Shown: piece after piece, positions 19,659 through 28,512 of the stretch
How positions within the stretch are numbered: position 1 is the first letter of the stretch
How the letters are laid out: each line of letters begins with the position of its first letter
NCBI GenBank assembly: GCA_020746995.1
Contig: JAGPXD010000002.1
Coordinates: forward strand, 4,216,001-4,280,000
Source: Plectosphaerella cucumerina
Lineage: Eukaryota; Ascomycota; Sordariomycetes; Glomerellales; Plectosphaerellaceae
DNA: 64,000 nt
Direction: 5' to 3'
Program-made: the position numbers and the translations under genes
Notes under the pieces: generated by a model
The model's input: only the letters and a program-made list of their open reading frames with translations
Databases searched by the model: none
Told to the model about the DNA's origin: nothing

Positions 19659-21491
19659 ATGGATCCCCCCGAAGATATGGTAGTCCACCTCAAAAGGAGC
19701 AATTCCTCATCGTCCTCCCTACACTTCAAGCCCCGCGCCGACCGCAAGCTGCGCCTGCTCGTCGCCGCCACCGGGCCCCGCGACACCTCATGGGCCAGCG
19801 CCCTCGTCGTCCGCCTTTCGAAGAACGCCGGCATCGAACTGCGCGCCATCGTCGACGATGTCATACCCCGCCTCAACCAGACCGTCATCGTCATGCCCAA
19901 CCGCAGCATGGTTGTGCCTTGCCACGCCTCGGCCCCAGCTGCGGCTCAAGCCGAGATGGACGATGTCGAGTTCTACCGTCAGCAGGCCTTCGAGCTGGTC
20001 GAGTGGGCTGACCTCATGGTCCTCGCCCCCATCGACGCCGACAATATTGCAAAGATGATGGCCGGCATTGCCGATACCTTCCTCCTCGAGGTCGTCCGCG
20101 GTTGGGACACGGCCAAAAAGATACTTCTGGTGCCCGGCATGAGCACCCACATGTGGGAGAACCCCATGACCAAGCGCCAGATGAGCAAGATCCACCGAAA
20201 GTGGCACTGGGTGCGCGCTGCGCCGCCCATTCTCTGGCATTACGACGCCAACCCAAAGAACCCGAACCCCAAGCGCATCGTCAACTGGTCTGGCTTCAAC
20301 GACGTGCTCGGTATCATCAAGAACCAGGCCGACCTCATGGGCCTCGGCCGTGATGTCGATGTTGCCTCCCAGCTTGGCTTCCTGGCCGTCGGCGGTCCTG
20401 GTGTCCAGTCCAAGCTGCCGCCCGAAATATGGACCATCATCCTCGACTTCGCCCAGGACTGGGAGCTTGCCCAGGCTCTCGGTGTCTACACCAACAGCCC
20501 GATGCCCGCCACCTGGTCCCTCGCACCTCGCGACCCCCACGACCCCCTCAAGGTCTACGAGCACGAGCTTGAGTGGCTTGTGCTGACCTGCGACACCCCG
20601 GCCATCTGCAAGAAGCTGCTACAGTCGCCCGCCTCTTTCCACGACTTGCCCGCCCTCGTCATCAAGCTCATCATCCGCTTCTCTCTCATCGACGTGCTCG
20701 CATGGATGGAAGCCAACCGCCCCGACCTCTTCAAAGCCTTTGACGGCAAGGTGCTGCCCACAAAAGCCTCTGCATACTACGGCCGCCCCGACGTGCTCGA
20801 CTACTGGAAGGCATCGCGCTTCTTCCACGGTCCCAACAAGTCGACCCACCACGACACCGACGCACTCTACGACGTCGAGGCCATGGACGGCGCCTCTAAG
20901 AACGGCTACGTCCGCGTCCTTGACTGGTGGTGGCGCCACTCCGGTCTACCCCTCAAGTTCACCGAAGCCGCCCTCGAGCAGGCGTCGGGCAAGGGTCACC
21001 TACTCGTGCTTGAGTGGTGGCGTGACGCCGCAGCTCAGGACGACCGCATCGTCCTGCGCCCTGGCAAGGCTTTGCTCTGGGCGGCGCAGCACGGCCAGGT
21101 CGCCGTCATCCGCTGGTGGGTCGCCTCGGGCATCCCCATCGCCCACGGCGATAGCGTCGCGAAAATGGCCAGCCGCTGGGGTCAGGTCGAGGTTCTCGAG
21201 CTCTGGCGTCAACTCAAGGGTGATGATAAACTGGCCTTTGACTCGGAGGTCCTCATCCAGGCCACCATCCACCAGCACGTCGACGTACTCGAATGGTGGC
21301 GCCGTTTCGCCCACGGCGAGCTCGAGGGCATGGACGGACGTCGCCACCGTGTCGAGTACCGCACCTGCGATATTGAGGAGGCTCTCGAAGACAGCATTGG
21401 CGACCAAGAGCGCGTACGGAAATGGTGGGCCCGCAACGGCCTCAACCTGGGCCTGCGCAACATTGAGTGGATGCGGACAAAGTGTCTGTGA
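19659..21491 (+). CDS. Fusion of a PPCDC/Hal3-like flavoprotein domain, an F-box-like helix and ankyrin-like VLxWW repeats
   Basis: This single-exon gene encodes 610 residues. Residues about 28-190 resemble HFCD flavoproteins (phosphopantothenoylcysteine decarboxylase/Hal3): KLRLLVAATG, FELVEWADLMVLAPIDADNI and PGMSTHMWENP. Key decarboxylase residues differ. The His of the HIELRRWAD motif is Ala110, the Asn of PAMN is Ser162, and no ACGD-type cysteine flap is present. FMN binding may remain, but the decarboxylation chemistry is unlikely. Residues about 250-275 (LPPEIWTIILDFAQDWELAQALG) look like an F-box. The rest holds at least six ankyrin-like units marked VLDYW, VLDWWWRHSG, VLEWWR, VIRWWVASG, VLELWR and VLEWWRRF. 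A role as a flavin-containing adaptor or regulator (as with Hal3, a phosphatase inhibitor) is inference. Confidence 0.72.
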   Translation: MDPPEDMVVHLKRSNSSSSSLHFKPRADRKLRLLVAATGPRDTSWASALVVRLSKNAGIELRAIVDDVIPRLNQTVIVMPNRSMVVPCHASAPAAAQAEMDDVEFYRQQAFELVEWADLMVLAPIDADNIAKMMAGIADTFLLEVVRGWDTAKKILLVPGMSTHMWENPMTKRQMSKIHRKWHWVRAAPPILWHYDANPKNPNPKRIVNWSGFNDVLGIIKNQADLMGLGRDVDVASQLGFLAVGGPGVQSKLPPEIWTIILDFAQDWELAQALGVYTNSPMPATWSLAPRDPHDPLKVYEHELEWLVLTCDTPAICKKLLQSPASFHDLPALVIKLIIRFSLIDVLAWMEANRPDLFKAFDGKVLPTKASAYYGRPDVLDYWKASRFFHGPNKSTHHDTDALYDVEAMDGASKNGYVRVLDWWWRHSGLPLKFTEAALEQASGKGHLLVLEWWRDAAAQDDRIVLRPGKALLWAAQHGQVAVIRWWVASGIPIAHGDSVAKMASRWGQVEVLELWRQLKGDDKLAFDSEVLIQATIHQHVDVLEWWRRFAHGELEGMDGRRHRVEYRTCDIEEALEDSIGDQERVRKWWARNGLNLGLRNIEWMRTKCL

Positions 21492-22711
21492 GGAAACCAA
21501 TATGGAAAGGGGAAACAAACATGGCGAGTTACTTTTAGCATGGAGTTGGACGGCGTTCTTTCATCCAGGGACATGCATCTGGACATGGGCAGAGACCCTT
21601 CGCCAGGAGCCTGCAGGATTTAGTGAGACGGACAGAATTTGAGCGGTTGTTTTTGGATATTTTGTTGTTTCATTTGGCCGCCATGGACACGTGAGGACGG
21701 CATCGTCCGGTGTGTCTCGGCGAAGAAAATGCCGGCCACCGGGCGCAGACCTGGAAGAACGGCTTGCGGAGAGAGAGAAGACCCACGTGCTGCGTATGTC
21801 AACGGCACCGCAGCCGAGGAAATGGCTGGTTATATGCCAAGAGAACCCGTCAACCCATCAGACGCTCCCCATTACTGCGACACCCGAGTTCAGGTTGCAG
21901 ATATCGGACGGCATCTGTGAGGGCTGCCAGAGTGCACCGGTGTCGTTCAGGGGGCGGTACGCAGAGGGGGCAGTTTGAGCCGGGCCCCATCTCAGACGGC
22001 GCACGGGCCAAGGGGCAGGTCCAGCCGGGGGTCATGGCCAATCACCCGCCTGCAAAACCCAAGCACACGTCTCATCACGGCGACAACACCAAGGACCACG
22101 ACGACCAAAGGAGGGAAGGCGAGGCTATTTCGAGCTCTTCTCCCTCGTTTCGACTTGCCCGCCACCTTCGTCTCGTCTGGACTTGGCCCGCCCTCCCTTT
22201 TCGATCAACGGCAGTCCGAACGCACGGCACGACTGCCGCTGTCTGTCAAGTCGGGCGTTGGGTGAAGCTATTTCCGGGCGCATCGCGTAGCTTGCCCCCG
22301 CGTCTGAGGGAGCCCATGCCGCCTGGTTTTGTTTCTTGGCGATGTTCTTGGCGCGGGGCGCCGTTGTCGAGACGCTATGATGGTCGGTGGTGGTGTACAT
22401 GGCCGCTTCGTGCCCTGCCCCTGACATGGCCGCCTTTGGACTGGACGGGACGACGTTGCGACAGACTGACCTTTCAGACTGAGCCACACGTCTGTTTTGG
22501 GCATCGTCGAGTGACGATGTGGTTGCTGGGCGGGTGAGGGCTGATATCTTGGCTCTGATGGTGGAAAGACTTAAGTATCATGACACCTCGCCTGGTATCA
22601 ACCCTCTCTGTCCTTCAGCAACTCGTGTACATTCAAAGCCCGCGTCTGGATTTACAACCTCATTCACCTCCTACCCTGTCTTTACCGGTCTATAACCCCT
22701 ACTTAACCAAG
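21492..22711. other. Intergenic region upstream of the cytochrome gene
   Basis: About 1.2 kb with no gene recognised. A second ATG opens the cytochrome frame at 22580, but the signal peptide begins at the 22712 ATG, so 22580-22711 is taken as leader. Confidence 0.45.
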
Positions 22712-23563
22712 ATGCCCTTCACCCAGAACCTCCGGCACAGGCACACCGCCAGCCGTCGTCACATCAACCCCCATCGCGTCCTTCTTACCACCATCCTTCT
22801 CCCTGGGTTCGCCCTCGCTGACGACCCAACCTCCTCCACCTCCCAATTCTCCTCTCCCTTCGTCGACCAAACCACCGGCCTCGCAATGGAACGCTTCTTC
22901 GGTGCTCGCACCTCCTTCGCCTTCGCCTTCGCTCTCCCTCCCACCCCACCTCCCGCCGGCACACCGGGCTCCTTCATCGGGCAGCTGTCCTTTCCCCTCG
23001 TCAACGGCATAGGCTGGGGCTCCATGGGCCTCACGGGCGACATGGAAGGGAACTTCATCCTCGCCGCCTGGCCAGATGGTGCCGGTGGCGTCACGGCGAG
23101 TTTCCGCCAGGCTACGAATGAAGATGATCCGCCCGAGGTTACGGGAGCGTTCAAAGTCCGCCCACTGCCGGGAGGCACGGTCGTCAACAGCACACAGTTG
23201 ACGTTTTCATTCCTGTGCGAAAACTGTCTCGACTCCACGCTGGGACTAGGCCCTGAGAAGATGGGAGGTGATGCAGTCATGGGCTGGGCGCTATCGGAGC
23301 GAGCGCCGCAGGGCGATGCTGCGGATCCGGGAGCCAGGCTAGGATTCCATGAGAGGGGATTCGGGCCTTTCACTGCACGGTTGGGAGCTGCGGCGACGCC
23401 GGGGTTCGATGCTGTTGCTGCGACGGCGCTGCAGCCTCGCACGGCGTCGTCGAGGGCAAGGGCGGCGGTGCCTGGAGCTTTTGGGGCTGGCAGCGGAGAT
23501 GAAGATAGTGGGGATGAGGGCGGCGGCGGTGGTGATGACAGCGACAGCGAGGATGATGATTGA
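22712..23563 (+). CDS. Secreted CDH-type cytochrome (AA8/DOMON heme domain) with acidic tail
   Basis: This 283-residue protein carries a basic N-region, then the hydrophobic VLLTTILLPGFALA signal core. The body matches the cytochrome domain of cellobiose dehydrogenase: a GIGWGSMGLTGDMEGN strand, FILAAWPDG, a VNSTQLTFSFLCENCL pair of cysteines and FGWALS-like MGWALSE. Met111 (GDMEG) and His213 (FHERG) are placed 102 residues apart, close to the Met/His heme ligand spacing of CDH cytochromes. No flavin dehydrogenase domain or CBM follows. Instead the chain ends in a Gly/Asp/Glu/Ser-rich acidic tail. It may pass electrons to extracellular oxidases such as LPMOs; that partner is inferred. The 22712 start gives the signal peptide an N-terminal position; an ATG at 22580 is in frame. 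Confidence 0.75.
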   Translation: MPFTQNLRHRHTASRRHINPHRVLLTTILLPGFALADDPTSSTSQFSSPFVDQTTGLAMERFFGARTSFAFAFALPPTPPPAGTPGSFIGQLSFPLVNGIGWGSMGLTGDMEGNFILAAWPDGAGGVTASFRQATNEDDPPEVTGAFKVRPLPGGTVVNSTQLTFSFLCENCLDSTLGLGPEKMGGDAVMGWALSERAPQGDAADPGARLGFHERGFGPFTARLGAAATPGFDAVAATALQPRTASSRARAAVPGAFGAGSGDEDSGDEGGGGGDDSDSEDDD

Positions 23564-24100
23564 GGGAATTGGGCTTTCTTTCTGCACATAGCTGTCCCAA
23601 GTGTATATACGCAGCGGTATGGATTGTGCCAGCTGGCTCTGAGTCAAATTATCCGGCGCAGACTTGATACCTATTTGTACATACCACCTACTCCAACCGA
23701 CAGGGAAACATGCCTATTACACTACCTCGCAAAACACATCTTCGGCCAAGTATCTCGGCCCCTTTCAAGTGTAGTGATGAGATTTGAAAAGGGGCGAGAA
23801 ACAGAGTACTCAGGAACCTGACCAACGCTTAGGCCACCGTCCGTGAAGCCAATTGGGAGAGTTTGAAAAGCATTTCGGTACACCCACTGGTCCGACTCTC
23901 ACGTTGTGCTCCTTCACAGGCGGCTCGCTCAACTTCACCCAAGGTTCGTCGGGTCCGCAATTCAGGACCTGAGGGATGTCATCCTTAACATCACCGAACT
24001 TGCCACTAGAACCAAGCAAGTTGACCCAGCCACCCATAGAACAGACGCCGTCTTCTCCAAAAGACCAAGTGTATCAAAAGCGAAAAAAACTGATGACGTG
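23564..24100. other. Intergenic region between the cytochrome gene and tRNA-Pro
   Basis: It contains the 3' end of the cytochrome gene. On the minus strand a 75-residue ATG frame (23810-24037) looks mildly protein-like (GGWVNLLGSSGKFGDVKDD; GPDEPWVKL), but I recognise no family. No confident gene was called. Confidence 0.4.
24083..24089 (-). terminator. Pol III terminator of tRNA-Pro (T7)
   Basis: A run of seven T on the minus strand lies 11 nt after the mature 3' end of the tRNA, the usual RNA polymerase III stop signal. Confidence 0.8.
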
Positions 24101-24191
24101 GGCGCCATCCGGGGATTGAACCCGGGACCTCTCGCAAGCAATGCTTCAGGGTGGACCCTAAGCGAGAATCATACCACTAGACCAACGGCGC
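24101..24191 (-). tRNA. tRNA-Pro (anticodon AGG) with a 19-nt intron
   Basis: The acceptor stem GCGCCGT pairs with ATGGCGC (one G-U). A D-arm TGGTCTAGTGGTATGA serves as A box. The anticodon stem CTCGC/GCGAG closes a loop TTAGGGT with AGG at 24159-24157. The T-arm CCCGGGTTCAATCCCCGG is the B box. The loop is interrupted after position 37 by a 19-nt intron at 24155-24137, the canonical site of nuclear tRNA introns. Mature length is 72 nt plus CCA added later. It decodes CCU (and, with inosine, CCC/CCA) proline codons. Confidence 0.95.
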
Positions 24192-24296
24192 GCTGAACGA
24201 TATCCCTGATTGGTACCAGGGGCCGGTCGATGGGGATTCGCCGAGAAATACAGTTTATGTACCTTGGAATGGCGGAGCCCCATCACACATCTTGTC

Positions 24297-24748
24297 ATGG
24301 CACCCTCCAACGACAATACCATTGAGTCAGTTTCATCCAGGACTTCTGCGCTGGTACAAGGCTCAGATTACTCAGTGGATGACGATTCAATCACTCTTCA
24401 TGCTTACACGTCGCCGTCGACTGGAACAGCACTGGCAAGCCTTCGACCGTGGCAACTTTCAAGGTCAACGGTATCCCTCTTGTCCACGAGTGGGCCAGCT
24501 GGTTGCTGCCTAGGTTGGCAGCAGGGCAGGACAGCCATGGGGGAGTATTGAAACTGGAATTGCAAGGGAATGCCTCGCCAAAAGTCACTCATCACTATGG
24601 TAACTCAAGCCAGGGGGCCAAAAGGGCATCACCATCACTGCCAATGCTCTCACAGCAGCAATCCAGAGTGCTAGAACAGTCGCCTTTGACCTGGAGTCGT
24701 TTCCTCGATTGCCTGGAAACTCTGCTAGCTTTATTTCGTATAGGTAAC
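24297..24748 (+). pseudogene. Frame-broken relic of a cellulase C-terminus (CBM_X2 Ig-like plus CBM46-like modules)
   Basis: Three consecutive stretches in three different frames resemble the C-terminal modules of GH5_4-type endoglucanases. First, from 24297, APSNDNTIESVSS and ALVQGSDYSVDDDSITL match the X2 Ig-like pattern (NDNT...L..GTDYTV.G.TIT). Second, from about 24407, VAVDWNSTGKPSTV and ATFKVNGIPLVHEWASW resemble a CBM46 beginning. Third, from about 24622, GITITANALTAAIQSARTV and FDLESFPRLPGNSASF resemble its end, closed by a TAA at about 24746. At least two frameshifts and no start make it non-functional. The catalytic GH5 domain was not found upstream, where tRNA-Pro lies. Family assignment is by remembered motif and remains tentative. 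Confidence 0.45.
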
Positions 24749-24841
24749 TGACTACTGTTTTCGGTGGCTCTCAAGGATGATGTGTGCATTTGACAGCCGA
24801 CATTGACCTTGTTGTTGAAAGTGGCTTTTGCTTAACGTGTC

Positions 24842-25021
24842 TTACACGCAGTCGATGCAGTGTGCATCGAGGTAGTCGGGAAAACAACCTGCCAGACAGC
24901 TCGGCTCCAAACACTCATTTTTCAGAAAACATCTTTTGCAGGATTGCAGATTATCACAGGCAGTGAATACACTTGAAGGCAATGTATCCGCGTGAGATCT
25001 GAGGTGCTTCAGGTTGACCAT
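24842..25021 (-). other. Short cysteine-rich reading frame, possible gene fragment or exon
   Basis: From an ATG at 25021 the minus strand encodes 59 residues. The last 40 carry nine cysteines (ACDNLQSCKRCF, NECLEPSCLAGCF, HCIDCV). Such density is unlikely by chance and resembles the disulfide cores of small secreted proteins. No signal peptide precedes it. An exon could begin at the CAG acceptor before ATCTCACGCG. The upstream sequence on this strand is also the promoter of the plus-strand secreted gene at 25305. Real status is unclear. Confidence 0.25.
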
Positions 25022-25172
25022 CCCGCACCTGCCTGTCTTCAATTCCCCAGCCCATCGCCCCTTTCACCATTCCGTCCCAAAATCAACGGCTAGACTGAAT
25101 CACAGCCAGGATCTGCGCTTGACGCATTCACTGGGTTTGCGGCAAGTGAATTCTACCAGCGCCCAGATCCCC

Positions 25173-25179
25173 TATAAAA
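25173..25179 (+). promoter_or_regulatory. TATA box for the secreted protein at 25305
   Basis: TATAAAA lies about 130 nt before the start codon, followed by a C/T-rich leader, a typical arrangement for inducible fungal genes. Confidence 0.55.
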
Positions 25180-25304
25180 CAGCCGGAATTATCTCGATCT
25201 CTTTCTCTCCCAGTTCTCAACCAAAGCACCCTCTCTCTCGCTCCCCTGTTGCCAGAAGCATTCCCCCTCAGCTCACTCCCCATTACCGATCACCATCATT
25301 CTTC

Positions 25305-26189
25305 ATGATGCTTTCTTCCAAGATCCAGCTTGCGCTCCTTGCGCTTCTTCCCGCCGCTCTTGCCGCCCCTGCTGCCACCTCTACCACCGCCATCCACGAG
25401 GCCGAGCCTTCCAGCACCGACAAGCCTTGGATCTTCCCATTTGGCTTGGGCTTTCCCAAGGGCGTCCCGCTCCCCTATGTCGAGGACTCGGACCAGAAGA
25501 CCTCTGAGGCCTCCAAGGAGGGCATCATTCCTTTCAAGATGCCTCCTGGCTGGTCCAAGATTTCTGGAGACTCCGTGGCTGACATCGCCGAGAGGGATGT
25601 TCCTACCATCGGCTTCCAGGACGCCTCGTCTGATTCCATCCCCGATGACTTCCTCGTCACCCCCGGCCCCGGCATGCCCTCGCTCGAGTCTCTCGGTCTG
25701 ACCTCTGCCGACCTTCTCAGCAAGAACTTCCTTGAGAAGCACTTCTCTCTGACCGCGGCCGGCCAGGCTGACTCCGACATCACCCCTCGCGACAACGTCA
25801 ACGTCCTTGAGAAGCGCCAGACCGACGGGAGCTGGTGCCGCCCTATGAACGAGAATTACGGCAACGGCCGGGGCACCATTGCCTGCAGGAACTACCTTGC
25901 GACTCTCGACAGGGCGCTGTGCGGCGTTTCCGCAGACAAGGATGTGCACAGGGTCTACTGCACCGCCAGCTTCAACGGTCAGACCACCTGGGTCAAGGGC
26001 TTGTCCTTTACTAGTGACGCCATCTGGACCACGTGCAGCAACCTTGCCGTTCCCGTCAGCAACATTCATCGCGACTGCAGCAACTGCGTTGCCACAAGGG
26101 TCGAAAAAGACTGCATGACCAAGGGCGTCGCTGTTCTTGAAACTGACAACAGGATGCTCGTCATGGTTACCGGCACCTGGAAGACTTAG
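25305..26189 (+). CDS. Secreted pro-protein with Kex2 site and 8-cysteine mature domain (effector candidate)
   Basis: This 294-residue protein starts with a signal peptide (LALLALLPAALAAP). A long pro-region poor in cysteine follows, then a Lys-Arg Kex2-type processing site ending at residue 171 (NVLEKR/QTDGSW). The predicted mature part of about 123 residues contains eight cysteines (SWC, IAC, ALC, VYC, TTC, DCSNC, KDC), consistent with four disulfides. I do not recognise a named family. The architecture (signal, pro-domain, Kex2 cut, compact cysteine-rich domain) is that of secreted fungal effectors and antimicrobial-type proteins; the function is unknown. Two ATGs stand in tandem (25305, 25308) and either could start. 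Confidence 0.82.
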   Translation: MMLSSKIQLALLALLPAALAAPAATSTTAIHEAEPSSTDKPWIFPFGLGFPKGVPLPYVEDSDQKTSEASKEGIIPFKMPPGWSKISGDSVADIAERDVPTIGFQDASSDSIPDDFLVTPGPGMPSLESLGLTSADLLSKNFLEKHFSLTAAGQADSDITPRDNVNVLEKRQTDGSWCRPMNENYGNGRGTIACRNYLATLDRALCGVSADKDVHRVYCTASFNGQTTWVKGLSFTSDAIWTTCSNLAVPVSNIHRDCSNCVATRVEKDCMTKGVAVLETDNRMLVMVTGTWKT

Positions 26190-27198
26190 ACGACAGGTCA
26201 CAGATGCCTCCGACTTCAAACTTGAGGCGAAGCGGCACATCTCGCATCTGCCATGGAGGCAACAAGACCCCGAATCCAGTGCAGAAAGGAAGATTCGGTG
26301 ATGGTTTGGACTGGAAGGAGGTGGGAGTAACATTTGGCACTTGGCCATGGGTGAAGAAGCATTTCGGATGTTGCCTCAAGGTTGATAGCCTTTCAGTCAA
26401 ATGACCCAATTCATGGAGCACATTTCTCCTTATTAAACGCATTCGCGATGACTTTGAAAACCTTGAAGCTGGCTTGGGATGCAGTGCTCTCACACCGCTC
26501 AACTCATCCAGTCTTGCCTGCTACGAGTTCCATGGATGTCTCCTTCCAGTCTGTTCGCTGACACGGCCTCCTCTGCTATGAACCTTCTTGTTGCACCAAG
26601 CCAGGTAGGTAGATGCGCTTCTATTGGAAAGAGCGGCGGTCGGCTAGGCTGTGAGCACAGCCACTTGAAGTGTTTGCTCCTTCCTTCCCAGGCATCGCGG
26701 CGCATCGAAATATCACCGAGGGAAGGCACCCACCACCCACCACACCTTCCCAACCTCAGATCAGTAACTGGAAGTACCTTTGTACCTTTTATTTAAAAGG
26801 GCTCGCCCCGCGCCATGCCTCGTCCCCGATTCCTCTCTCCTCTTCATGGCGGCGGCTGTCCACAGCGGCGGCTCCGCAAGCTGCCCTCGCTCAAGAATGG
26901 GGGCAGCAGGTCCTCAGCTTGCTGTTGACCGCACCCAATTTTTGATCTTCTCGCCTTTGCCTGCGGGCATTGGGAGATGCTGACACTGCTGCAGTCATCG
27001 CTGTTGTTGTTGTTGTTGTTGTTGTTGTTATTGCTGTCGCAACGCATTTTTTGGAACCTAACACGTCTTGTCTTCGCACGGGACTACTTTTTTTCATTGG
27101 GCTCTGTGCTTGTCACGGACTCGAAGAAAAGAGATTCTTTCCGCGATTTGCATTGCATACCCGCTACCTGGTGCCTTTCCGTTCCAAACGCCGAAGAC
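26190..27198. other. Intergenic region between convergent genes
   Basis: About 1 kb between the 3' ends of the secreted protein and the kelch gene, with no gene recognised. It holds a small perfect hairpin, CCTTTTA-TT-TAAAAGG (26784-26799), and a trinucleotide microsatellite listed separately. Confidence 0.5.
27002..27030. repeat. (TTG)n microsatellite
   Basis: About nine uninterrupted TTG units, followed by a diverged ATTGCTG. It is intergenic and likely length-polymorphic. Confidence 0.9.
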
Positions 27199-28512
27199 TC
27201 ACTGGATCTGCAGGAGCCAGCCGTCACCCTCATTGCCTGATCCATCTAGTCCTCCCCAGAAGATGACGCTCTTTTCGCCTGCAGCGTCGGCACCGAAGAA
27301 GCCTCGCGGCCCAGGATGCGCCTTTCCCTCGGCCTTGATCTCCTCGTTAGGCACAATCTCTACCTGCGCCCAGCTGAGCTCTCCCGAGTCTGCCCGAGGG
27401 AGTTTGTCACGGATGGCGTCCTTCAATGCGGCGGCACTGAAGCCTCGACTGGGCAACTGCAGCGACCAGATGTCGGAGTAGTAGTCCCTCGCTCCACTAG
27501 CTGCGTCGCCGACACGGCCGAACATGTAGATGAGGTACTGTCGGCCGACACCTGTGGTGATTGGGACAAGGCCGCCGCCCTCACGGGGCTGGGGACCTGG
27601 AGCCAGCGGGTTCGTGGTGAAGTCGACGGTGTGCCACTCAAGCGCGTCTGGCTTCTCGCGATCTGTCGCGTTGTCCTTGATGTCGAGGACGTTGATCGCA
27701 CCAGGAGTGTTGGTGCCATGAGAGATTGTGTAGAGAACATTGTTGACGAAGGCAGCGGCAGATGGCGGGGAGGGCGCCGAAGGCAGCTCGGTCCAAGCCA
27801 GGGTGTCGAAGGTGTAGAGCCACGCCTCGGTACTCTCTGGCTCCCCTTGGATGGTGCGACCGCCGTGTAGCACGAGGAAGTCCTGCTTCTCGTCCAGGAA
27901 GATGCGGTGTCCGAATCGTGGTGCAAGCTTCTTGCCAATCTGGCTGGGTGCGCGGACGCGGGACCAGCTGAGCTTCTCCGAATCCCAAAACCAGATGCAT
28001 CCTTCGTCAATCGCGTTGCCTGCAGCATCGCGTCCGCCGTGAACGATGAGGTAGTTGCCGCGGGCGCACGCAGCGTGTTCTGTTCGCGGTGCCGGGACGA
28101 GTGTCTCTCCAGTTTCGGCGTCCTTCATCGCCAGAGCCGGGTAGCAGGCGTACTCGCTCTCGGTGGCGGCGTTTGTCGTCGGGAGTGTGACGGCATGGAC
28201 GTCGGTCGGGCAGAGTTTGCCATCATGGTGCTGGCCTCCAAAGATGTAGGCTTTGTTGTTGATCGTTGTCACCGTGTGGTTGTATCGAGCGAGCGCGAGC
28301 CTGGCGAGGCGAGATGGTCAGCATTGGGGCTTGAGGATGTGGGAGAATGCAAGCGAGACGCACTGGTTGTCATCGGTCGCAAAAGTCGCAATCTGAGAGA
28401 GCGAGCCCTTCAAGGGTTGCGTTGGGCGCGCAAGGGCGACTGCGACGCCAGCTTCGACGCCGGTCGAGATGATCTGCTCGGCGGCCACAAGCCCAGCGAC
28501 TGCTTCTGCCAT
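27199..28512 (-). CDS. Kelch-repeat (galactose-oxidase-like beta-propeller) protein, 2 exons
   Basis: Exons 28512-28364 and 28300-27199 total 1251 nt (416 residues). The intron is GTGCGT...GCTGAC...CAG, and its removal restores LALARYNHTVTTINNKAYIFGG. Kelch blades are marked by diglycines after hydrophobic strands: AYIFGGQHH, LIVHGGRD, FLVLHGGRT, YLIYMFGR and VIFWGGLD, each with a tryptophan or aromatic downstream. There is no signal peptide. The N-terminus (VAGLVAAEQIISTGVEAGVAVA) is mildly hydrophobic. Fungal kelch proteins of this size act as protein-binding propellers; no copper-oxidase active site was seen. Partner and pathway are unknown. Confidence 0.83.
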
